This document shows, piece after piece, positions 1-5,794 of a DNA stretch of 6,262 nucleotides. The notes beneath the pieces are model-generated. The model ran no database searches and was not told the DNA's origin. It worked only from the letters and a program-made list of their open reading frames with translations. The position numbers and the translations under genes were made by a program. The stretch comes from Treponema sp. GTDB lineage: Bacteria > Spirochaetota > Spirochaetia > Treponematales > Treponemataceae. Position 1 is the first letter of the stretch; every line of letters starts with the position of its first letter. The stretch spans positions 1 through 6,262 of the forward strand of contig DLYJ01000048.1 of assembly GCA_003447785.1 (NCBI GenBank), given 5' to 3'.

Positions 1-488
1 GTAACTTCTGCATTCAAAAGTTTTACGCCCCGGAAAGAGCTTACAAAAAAGCCCTGTGGTACAGAACCTTCCTTTTCAAAACAAATCACCACATTAAGGC
101 TTTTGTCCTTAAACTCAGAAAATCGTACGCTTACAGCCGGATGACTTTTTAAAAGCTGAGAACCTGAAACCCTGTTTTTTACGTCATCTTCCGTCAGAAC
201 GCCGATCTGAGAAATCATGTCGTTTGAGCTGTCGGAATAAAAAGTAAGGCTCAGGGCAAGGGCGCGGTTTCGGGCAAAAATGTCCCTGACAGCCTTAATC
301 GTGTTTTCGGAAAACCTGAAAGTTTTAAGATCACTGCTGCCGGAGTGCGTGATAAAATCATTTTCCGCTGCAGTATAGCCCGGCACACCGAGAGCAATTT
401 TCAACCTTCCCGAACACGAAGTAAAGCTTAAAAAAAGAGAAACTAAAAGAATTGAATAAACTGTCTTTGAGACGATTCCTTTATTCAT
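1..488 (-). CDS. Unknown lipoprotein, partial (C-terminus beyond window)
   Basis: This reading frame is open from an ATG at 488 to the left edge, giving 162 codons and no stop, so the gene is cut by the window. The N-terminus is a lipoprotein signal peptide: a short basic start (MNKGIVSK), a hydrophobic run at about residues 10-22 and a lipobox LSFTSC ending at Cys25. The mature protein would be lipid-anchored through Cys25 with Ser at +2. The remainder (about 137 residues seen) is soluble-looking, with no membrane segment and no motif I recognise. The start lies 23 bases after the ilvH stop, so it is probably co-transcribed with the operon. Its ribosome site is weak: AAGAG at 501-505, 12 bases from the ATG. 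An in-frame TTG at 500 is no better placed. Function is unknown. The lipoprotein call is well supported; a role in amino-acid metabolism is only suggested by position. Confidence 0.8.
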   Translation of the reverse strand, partial: MNKGIVSKTVYSILLVSLFLSFTSCSGRLKIALGVPGYTAAENDFITHSGSSDLKTFRFSENTIKAVRDIFARNRALALSLTFYSDSSNDMISQIGVLTEDDVKNRVSGSQLLKSHPAVSVRFSEFKDKSLNVVICFEKEGSVPQGFFVSSFRGVKLLNAEV

Positions 489-511
489 TATTCCGGGCAA
501 CTCTTGAATTA

Positions 512-1003
512 TTATTGCATTATTTCTTCGCCGCGGCCCATTGCTGTAAGACCGGTGCGTACAAGTTCCTTGATTCCGTATGGAGAAAGAAGCCTGATAA
601 GACTTGAAATTTTATCTTCGCTTCCTGTTGCTTCAACAATTACTGTGTTTGGAGCAACGTCAACAATGTGTGCGCGGAAGATGTTGCAGGTTTCGATGAT
701 AGTTGCGCGGTCGCTTCCGGCAGCGTTTACCTTAATCAAAACCATTTCCCGTTCACAGGTTGATTCCTTTGCACAGTGAGAAATTGAAATTACTTCTACA
801 AGTTTAGAAAGCTGTTTTTCAATCTGTTCCAGGATGTATTCATCTCCCTGAACTACGATTGTCATGCGAGACTGACCTGCATTGTAAGTTTCGCACACTG
901 TAAGCGAATCAATGTTATATCCGCGGCGGCTGAACAGGCCTGAAACACGGCTCAATACACCTGCCTTATTTTCTACCAGAACTGAAAGTACATAGCGTTC
1001 CAT
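512..1003 (-). CDS. ilvH: Acetolactate synthase regulatory (small) subunit
   Basis: IlvH/IlvN binds the catalytic subunit IlvB/IlvI of acetolactate synthase, stimulates it and confers valine feedback inhibition in cytoplasmic isoleucine/valine/leucine synthesis. At 163 residues it equals the length of E. coli IlvH. Residues 4-75 form the N-terminal ACT domain, with LSVLVENKAGVLSRVSGLF followed by RGYNIDSLTV and SRMTIVVQGD. Gly15 and Asn30 correspond to the valine-contact Gly14 and Asn29 of E. coli IlvH, so valine sensing is probably intact. Residues 84-163 match the C-terminal small-subunit domain (CEREMVLIKV, then IFRAHIVDV, ending RTGLTAMGRGEEIMQ). The start is fixed by AAGGAG at 1010-1015, six bases upstream of the ATG. 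It lies 26 bases after the DAHP synthase/prephenate dehydratase gene. Normally this gene follows ilvB or ilvI; here neither neighbour is the catalytic subunit, which must be encoded elsewhere if the enzyme functions. Confidence 0.96.
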   Translation of the reverse strand: MERYVLSVLVENKAGVLSRVSGLFSRRGYNIDSLTVCETYNAGQSRMTIVVQGDEYILEQIEKQLSKLVEVISISHCAKESTCEREMVLIKVNAAGSDRATIIETCNIFRAHIVDVAPNTVIVEATGSEDKISSLIRLLSPYGIKELVRTGLTAMGRGEEIMQ

Positions 1004-1009
1004 ATAAAT

Positions 1010-1015
1010 CTCCTT
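1010..1015 (-). promoter_or_regulatory. Ribosome binding site of ilvH
   Basis: AAGGAG read on the minus strand, six bases from the ATG at 1003. It lies in the 26-base gap after the upstream stop, so ilvH is translated from its own site. Confidence 0.85.
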
Positions 1016-1029
1016 GCTCTATCCTTAAA

Positions 1030-2982
1030 TTAGTATCCCATGTCTGAGTATACACCCAGAAGACGTACATCTTCAGCAGCGGCCTTTAAGTCCTTTAATA
1101 CGTCCCGGATATATTCCGTTGAATTTTTAATGTTCTGACGGTCGATGACGGCATCTGCGTAGAACCAGTATCTCCACGGCTTGCCTGCAATCGGGCGTGA
1201 CTCAAGGCGATTAAGGTTGAGTTCATGATTCTTGAATACACCCAGACAGTCATAAAGGGCACCCGACTCGTTCTTTGTAGTGAATACAAAACTTACCTTG
1301 TCGGCATTTTCATCTTCACCAAACTGCGGCGTTGCAACGTGATTTGCTTCGATTACAACAAAGCGTGTGTAGTTGTTCGGGTCGTTTTCGATGCTTTCGT
1401 TAAGAACTTCAAGTCCGTATATTTTTGCATTGCGCACATTTGCGATTGCGGCGTTTTCTACAGATTTTTTGGAAGCAACCGTTTCTGCTCCTGTCGCCGT
1501 AGAAATTGAATCAATATGTGCCCATTCCTTATGTTTTTCCAGGAATGCAGAACACTGGCTCATTGCCTGCGGGTGGCTGTAAATATTTTTGATGGTGTCA
1601 AGGGTTGCACCCTTTGGAGCGAGCAGTGCGTGCTGGATACGGAGTGTAATTCCGCCGCAAATTGATACGTCTTCAAAGCGTGTAAGGTTGTCATAGTTTT
1701 CGTAAACCGAGCCTGCTGTTGAATTTTCAATGGGAACCATACCAAAGTCGGCCTTTCCGTCAACAACGGCCTGGAAAATTTCTGTAAATGAAGCAACAGG
1801 TTCTGCTTTTACAGTGCCGTCAAAGTAGCGTTCAACTGCGGCTTCTGCAAAGGCACCCTTGTTACCGCTGTAAACACAAACCGGTTTTTCTCCCCTGTTT
1901 TTGCCCAGCACACGTTCAATTGCGTTAGGCTTTTTTGCAGGTTCAGGGCGGATGTGGGCAACTTCCCGTCCGATAACCGGAGCGAGGGCTTCCATATCAC
2001 GCATGATTTTGTCAAACTGCTGCGGATACAATGCCTGGGCAGCGTCAGAAAGTGCCTGCTCAGGATGGCAGTGAACTTCTACGATGATACCGTCTGCACC
2101 GGCTGCACAGGCTGCCAGAGCCATCGGCGGAATTTTATCCCTCACACCCAGCGCGTGGCTTGGGTCTACGATAATCGGAAGATGTGTCATTGAACGCAGG
2201 ACAGGAATTGCGCTCAGGTCCAGGGTATTTCGTGTTGCTTTTTCGTAAGTGCGGATACCCCGTTCACAAAGAATTACCTTGTCAGTTCCTGAAGAAAGAA
2301 GGTATTCGGCGGACATGAGCCACTCTTCGATTGTTGCAGATAAACCGCGCTTTAAGATAACCGGTTTTCCAAGTGCGCCAAGTCTCTTTAAAAGTTCAAA
2401 GTTCTGCATGTTGCGTGCACCAACCTGGTAAACGTCAACATAGTCCTTCATTACAGGAATGTATTCGGATGCAACGATTTCTGTTACAACAGGAAGTCCG
2501 TATTTTTCCCCTGCTTCCTTCAGGTATTTGAGGCCTTCTTCTCCAAGCCCCTGGAATGAATATGGAGAAGTACGCGGTTTATAGGCACCGCCGCGAAGCA
2601 TTACTGCCCCACTTGCGGCTACTGCGGCTGCGGCGTCCAGCATCTGCTGGCGGCTTTCTACCGCACACGGGCCTGCGATACTAACAAGACGGCTTCCGCC
2701 GACACGTATTATCTGACCGCGGTTGTTTGGAATCTCTACTATTGTATTTTCCGGTTTGAATTCCCGGGATGCCATTTTGTACGGTTTTGAAATAGGAATT
2801 ACCTTTTCAACGCCAGGCATTACTTCAACTTCGCGGACATCCATTGCAAGCTTACCGACTGCCGCAAGGATGGTTGATTCTTCACCCTTAACTTCATTCA
2901 ACTTGAATGAACGTGAATTCAACAGTGATTTTAAATTCGACTTTTCAGTCTCGGATATATCTTTTTTGAGTACAATTACCAT
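1030..2982 (-). CDS. aroF/pheA: Fused DAHP synthase (type I-beta) / prephenate dehydratase
   Basis: This 650-residue cytoplasmic protein joins two enzymes of aromatic synthesis. Residues 1-70 are a ferredoxin-like domain as in Thermotoga maritima DAHP synthase. Residues 80-340 are the DAHP synthase barrel, which condenses PEP with erythrose 4-phosphate: GPCAVE, RGGAYKPRTSPYSFQG (130-145), LCERGIRT (238-245), DPSH and VEVH. Cys106, His276, Glu302 and Asp313 align, at a constant offset of +4, with the T. maritima metal ligands 102, 272, 298 and 309. A linker (about 340-366, rich in Pro, Lys and Arg) leads to prephenate dehydratase (about 367-545), which makes phenylpyruvate: DFGMVPIENSTAGSVYE (412-428), STATGAE, and the TRF motif (539-541) with its essential Thr. 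The C-terminal ACT domain (562-645) has GAL (574-576) and ESRP (594-597), the phenylalanine-binding motifs. No chorismate mutase domain is present. AAAGGAG seven bases upstream fixes the start, 18 bases after the thrA stop. Confidence 0.95.
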   Translation of the reverse strand: MVIVLKKDISETEKSNLKSLLNSRSFKLNEVKGEESTILAAVGKLAMDVREVEVMPGVEKVIPISKPYKMASREFKPENTIVEIPNNRGQIIRVGGSRLVSIAGPCAVESRQQMLDAAAAVAASGAVMLRGGAYKPRTSPYSFQGLGEEGLKYLKEAGEKYGLPVVTEIVASEYIPVMKDYVDVYQVGARNMQNFELLKRLGALGKPVILKRGLSATIEEWLMSAEYLLSSGTDKVILCERGIRTYEKATRNTLDLSAIPVLRSMTHLPIIVDPSHALGVRDKIPPMALAACAAGADGIIVEVHCHPEQALSDAAQALYPQQFDKIMRDMEALAPVIGREVAHIRPEPAKKPNAIERVLGKNRGEKPVCVYSGNKGAFAEAAVERYFDGTVKAEPVASFTEIFQAVVDGKADFGMVPIENSTAGSVYENYDNLTRFEDVSICGGITLRIQHALLAPKGATLDTIKNIYSHPQAMSQCSAFLEKHKEWAHIDSISTATGAETVASKKSVENAAIANVRNAKIYGLEVLNESIENDPNNYTRFVVIEANHVATPQFGEDENADKVSFVFTTKNESGALYDCLGVFKNHELNLNRLESRPIAGKPWRYWFYADAVIDRQNIKNSTEYIRDVLKDLKAAAEDVRLLGVYSDMGY

Positions 2983-2989
2983 GCAGTAT

Positions 2990-2996
2990 CTCCTTT
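2990..2996 (-). promoter_or_regulatory. Ribosome binding site of the DAHP synthase/prephenate dehydratase gene
   Basis: AAAGGAG on the minus strand, seven bases before the ATG at 2982. It starts four bases after the thrA stop codon, inside an 18-base gap, which supports one transcript and a start at 2982. Confidence 0.88.
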
Positions 2997-3000
2997 AAAA

Positions 3001-5496
3001 CTAATTTGCCGGGTTAAAACTTACAGTTCGCAGAATGTCGCCAAAGACACCTGCAGCTGTTACGCCGGCACCTGCACCGTATCCCCGTACAGTAAGAGGA
3101 ATTGGAGTATAGCGCTCAGTTTTAAAGACAAATGCGTTTTCGCCGCCGCGTACGCCGTAAAGCGGATCGTCTGTTCCGACTTCCAGCATGCCTACGCTGA
3201 CCTTTCCGTCTGCAATTGAAGCTCCCATGCGCAGAACCTTATTCTGCTTCTTGAGGTCTGCCATCTTCTTTTCAAAGTAAGAATCGATTTCCGGAAGGCG
3301 TGCCATAAATTCATCAACAGTGCCTTCGATAGAAAAATCCTTAGGGAAGATCGAATTCATCTTAATGTCGCTGAGTTCGATTTCCATTCCGGCTTCACGG
3401 GCGATGATGAGGGCCTTGCGTGCAACGTCAGTGCCTTTAAGGTCGTCCCGCGGGTCAGGTTCTGTGTAGCGCAGTTCACGGGCCTTTTTAACAGCCTCAC
3501 TGAATTTTGCACCCTGGTCAAGTTCGCCGAAGATGAATGAAAGGGAACCGGACATAATTCCGTTGAATTCTGTAAGTTTATCACCTGACTTAAACAGGTT
3601 CTGGAGAGTATCAATGATTGGAAGTCCCGCACCTACGTTTGTTTCGTAGAGGAAGCGGCACTTGTTTTTGTTTGCTGTTTCCCGGAGCTTGTGGTAGAAA
3701 TCCATTGTCATTGAATTTGCACGCTTGTTTGGTGTTGCAATATTCATTCCCGCATTGAGGATGTCCAGATAGCGTTCCGGCAAATCATAACTTGCAGTAC
3801 AGTCAACAAAAATCGGGTTGAGCGGTTTTTCTTTTGCAACAAAGTCCAGGATTTCGTCCAGGTTTGCCTTTTTATTGCTCTTTGTAATGTTTGTGCGCCA
3901 GTTTTTAAGGTCAACTCCGTCCTTTTCCAGGAGCATGCCTTCCAGGGAACTGATTGCGCAAACCTTGATGTCGATATTCTGTGCAAGAAGCTTGTCATGC
4001 TGCTGGCAGATCTGGTCCAGGAGAGTACCGCCGATTGTTCCGGCACCAAAGGCAAAAACTTCGATTGTCTGGGTTGTATTAAAGAAGAAGCGGTGAGCGG
4101 CTTTTACCGAAACATCGCCGAATTCACCGTTTACAACGGTAGAAATCGAGCGTTCGCTTGAACCCTGTGCGATTGCAAGAATGTTTACTCCGCAGCTTGA
4201 AAGTGCGTCAAAGAACTTTCCTGCAATACCGCGGTTCTGCTTCATTCCGTCACCCACAATGCTGACAACGGCTACATTTTCTACTACGTCGATGGGGTTA
4301 ACAAGACCGTCACGGATTTCAAAACTGAATTCTCCTGTAAGAACGTCTTTTACAAGAACAGCCTGGCTCTGTTTTACACAGAACGAAATTGTATATTCGG
4401 AAGAAGACTGTGTAATCAGCAGCATGCTTATTCCGGCGCGGCTTACAGTTGAAAATACGCGGCTTGCCATACCGGTTTTGCCTTTCATTCCCGAACCGCT
4501 TACTGAAATAAGGGCAATGTTTTTAAGGCAGGAAATGCCGCGGACAGGTCCGACATTTTTTTCCGAGGCAAAAGGACCTTTACCGATGCGGGTTCCGCGG
4601 GCTTTCGGATTCTGGCTGTTGAGGCTCCATGCTTCAATGCCTTTTGCGGCAAGAGGAGCGAGGGTTTTCGGATGCAGAACTTTTGAACCGAAGAATGAAA
4701 GTTCCATTGCTTCTTCGTAAGTCATGTCTTCTACGAGGATTGCGTCAGGAACGATGCGCGGGTCAGCAGTATAGATTCCGTCAACATCAGTCCAGAATTC
4801 AACCTTTTCCGAACCAAGGGCAGAACCGATGATTGCGGCACTGAAATCTGAACCGTTGCGTCCCATGAGACCCATTACAGGCTGGCTTTCGCTGTTTTTA
4901 ATCCATGAGCATACAAAGCCCGGGAAGAGAAGAATCTGAGCCTGGTCAGGTTCTGCACCGTCACGGTAGCTTGCAAGGGCAGCGGCAGTGCGCGGGTAAT
5001 CAGGATCGCCTTCTTTCTGGTCGCCGGTTGTAAAAATGAATTTGCGGCTGTCCAGGAGGAGAACGCGCTGTTTTTTAGCAAGAAGAACCGCATTTACGAT
5101 AGGAACGCATAAAAGTTCACCCTTTCCCATGATGCGGCAGTGAATTGATTTTGGACACTCGCCAAATGAGGTAACACCTGCGAGGAGACGTTCAAGTTCT
5201 TCAAATTCTCCCTGAAGTGACTGCATTACCTTTGCAGCGTCAAAGCCCTTAACCACAGAGTGGAGTTCGGCACAGATGTCGGCGTGGGTTTTTCGGATGG
5301 AATCAATAAAGACAGAAGGCTGTTTTCCTTCCACACAGCCGTCGATTGCGGCCTGAAGACTGTTTGAAACCCCTGCAACGGCAGAAACTACAACACTGAT
5401 ACGACCACTTTTAGCGCGTTCAGTCATAATTTCTACAGAATCAAGAATTCGTCGGGCAGAGCCCATTGATGTACCACCGAATTTTAACGTTAGCAT
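3001..5496 (-). CDS. thrA: Bifunctional aspartokinase / homoserine dehydrogenase
   Basis: The enzyme phosphorylates aspartate and later reduces aspartate semialdehyde to homoserine, steps one and three of the route to threonine and methionine. It aligns end to end by eye with E. coli ThrA (831 versus 820 residues). The kinase domain (1-290) has KFGGTS (5-10), GRNGSD (212-217), TDVDGIYTADPR (236-247) and SKVLHPKTLAPL (271-282). Two ACT domains follow (about 325-385 and 406-460). Gln363 and Gln444, in ITQSSSEY and AIAQGSSERS, are 81 residues apart, like the threonine-binding Gln443 and Gln524 of the Arabidopsis enzyme, so threonine inhibition is expected. Homoserine dehydrogenase (478-831) has the dinucleotide loop FGAGTIGG (483-490), TPNKRANS with Lys591, YETNVGAGLP, GIMSGSLSFIFGEL and YTEPDPRDDLKGTDVARK, with Asp690 and Lys694 matching yeast Asp219 and Lys223. 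It is the first gene after the promoter at 5534-5562. The ribosome site is GAGG at 5502-5505, five bases from the ATG. Confidence 0.98.
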   Translation of the reverse strand: MLTLKFGGTSMGSARRILDSVEIMTERAKSGRISVVVSAVAGVSNSLQAAIDGCVEGKQPSVFIDSIRKTHADICAELHSVVKGFDAAKVMQSLQGEFEELERLLAGVTSFGECPKSIHCRIMGKGELLCVPIVNAVLLAKKQRVLLLDSRKFIFTTGDQKEGDPDYPRTAAALASYRDGAEPDQAQILLFPGFVCSWIKNSESQPVMGLMGRNGSDFSAAIIGSALGSEKVEFWTDVDGIYTADPRIVPDAILVEDMTYEEAMELSFFGSKVLHPKTLAPLAAKGIEAWSLNSQNPKARGTRIGKGPFASEKNVGPVRGISCLKNIALISVSGSGMKGKTGMASRVFSTVSRAGISMLLITQSSSEYTISFCVKQSQAVLVKDVLTGEFSFEIRDGLVNPIDVVENVAVVSIVGDGMKQNRGIAGKFFDALSSCGVNILAIAQGSSERSISTVVNGEFGDVSVKAAHRFFFNTTQTIEVFAFGAGTIGGTLLDQICQQHDKLLAQNIDIKVCAISSLEGMLLEKDGVDLKNWRTNITKSNKKANLDEILDFVAKEKPLNPIFVDCTASYDLPERYLDILNAGMNIATPNKRANSMTMDFYHKLRETANKNKCRFLYETNVGAGLPIIDTLQNLFKSGDKLTEFNGIMSGSLSFIFGELDQGAKFSEAVKKARELRYTEPDPRDDLKGTDVARKALIIAREAGMEIELSDIKMNSIFPKDFSIEGTVDEFMARLPEIDSYFEKKMADLKKQNKVLRMGASIADGKVSVGMLEVGTDDPLYGVRGGENAFVFKTERYTPIPLTVRGYGAGAGVTAAGVFGDILRTVSFNPAN

Positions 5497-5533
5497 AAAA
5501 ACCTCATTTTATTAAGCGATTTTAGAATAATCC

Positions 5534-5562
5534 ATTATAGTAAAAAAGAGCCTTATAAACAA
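5534..5562 (-). promoter_or_regulatory. Promoter of the thrA operon
   Basis: On the minus strand, -35 TTGTTT (5557-5562) and a perfect -10 TATAAT (5534-5539) are separated by exactly 17 bases. Transcription should start near 5527, giving a leader of about 30 bases before the thrA ATG. This is the only strong promoter-like match seen upstream of the operon. The call is from consensus only. Confidence 0.75.
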
Positions 5563-5578
5563 GAACAAAGTTGAACCT

Positions 5579-5620
5579 GCGCTCGCCTGAGAATTCAATA
5601 AGTCCGGGCACCGAGAGCGC
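5579..5620. repeat. Interrupted inverted repeat between the divergent promoters
   Basis: GCGCTC (5579-5584) and GAGCGC (5615-5620) are perfect inverted arms. Inside them GCCTG (5585-5589) can pair with CGGGC (5605-5609) with one G-U pair. That gives an 11-pair stem with a five-base bulge and a loop of about 15 bases. It lies upstream of both promoters' -35 boxes (5562 and 5659). It could be an operator or a terminator stem: T6 at 5634-5639 is 13 bases away, too far for a standard intrinsic terminator. Function is not established. Confidence 0.4.
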
Positions 5621-5658
5621 TGTGAGAAAATAATTTTTTGTACAGGCAAAAATCCTTC

Positions 5659-5687
5659 TTGAATTCCCCTATTTTGCGCTCTATAAT
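5659..5687 (+). promoter_or_regulatory. Promoter of the plus-strand lipoprotein gene
   Basis: -35 TTGAAT (5659-5664) and a perfect -10 TATAAT (5682-5687) have a 17-base spacer. Transcription should start near 5694, giving a leader of about 100 bases before the ATG at 5795. The hexamers are close to sigma70 consensus. The call is from consensus only. Confidence 0.75.
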
Positions 5688-5706
5688 TGAATAAGTTTAA
5701 TAAAAA

Positions 5707-5728
5707 CGGTTGCCGCCGGGGCTTTAGA
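5707..5728 (+). repeat. Direct repeat, copy 1, in lipoprotein leader
   Basis: A 22-base unit starting CGGT and continuing TGCCGCCGGGGCTTTAGA. It matches copy 2 at 5761-5782 at 19 of 22 positions. Its first 12 bases can form a small hairpin, CGGT (5707-5710) with GCCG (5715-5718) around a four-base loop, including one G-U pair. Confidence 0.7.
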
Positions 5729-5743
5729 ATGCAATTGCGTTTT

Positions 5744-5759
5744 GCGCCCTCCATGGCGC
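5744..5759 (+). repeat. Short inverted repeat (hairpin) between the two direct repeats
   Basis: GCGCC (5744-5748) and GGCGC (5755-5759) are perfect arms around the loop CTCCAT. A palindrome, GCAATTGC, sits just upstream at 5731-5738. The loop contains CTCC, which could pair with GGAG of the downstream ribosome site (5783-5786), but four bases is weak evidence for such a switch. Confidence 0.45.
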
Positions 5760-5760
5760 G

Positions 5761-5782
5761 CGGCTGCCGCCGAGGCTTTAAA
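5761..5782 (+). repeat. Direct repeat, copy 2, running into the ribosome site
   Basis: Starts CGGC and continues TGCCGCCGAGGCTTTAAA. The three differences from copy 1 are C for T, A for G and A for G. The first keeps the small hairpin (CGGC 5761-5764 with GCCG 5769-5772) and turns a G-U pair into G-C. The last three bases overlap the Shine-Dalgarno sequence at 5780-5786. Confidence 0.7.
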
Positions 5783-5786
5783 GGAG
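5780..5786 (+). promoter_or_regulatory. Ribosome binding site of the plus-strand lipoprotein gene
   Basis: AAAGGAG, eight bases before the ATG at 5795. It is formed partly by the 3' end of the second direct repeat, so any structure formed by that repeat would directly affect access to this site. Confidence 0.85.
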
Positions 5787-5794
5787 ATTTATTT

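Noticed and set aside
504..779. Plus-strand open frame of 91 codons opposite ilvH
   Set aside because: Shadow of ilvH in antisense. The ilvH product matches its family over its full length.
3744..4055. Second minus-strand frame inside thrA, possible frameshift signal
   Set aside because: The thrA frame is uninterrupted through this stretch and keeps the homoserine dehydrogenase motifs, so no frameshift is needed.
4181..4720. Plus-strand open frame of 179 codons antisense to thrA
   Set aside because: It lies wholly inside the thrA coding region, which has intact conserved motifs throughout. No ribosome site or recognisable domain, and the product looks like random translation.
5579..5639. 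Intrinsic terminator made of the inverted repeat and T6 at 5634-5639
   Set aside because: The T run is 13 bases from the stem, and no plus-strand gene lies upstream that would need termination there.
5744..5786. Switch in which loop CTCC (5749-5752) sequesters the ribosome site GGAG (5783-5786)
   Set aside because: Only four pairs with no extension on either side. Not enough to claim a thermometer or riboswitch; kept only as a note within the leader finding.
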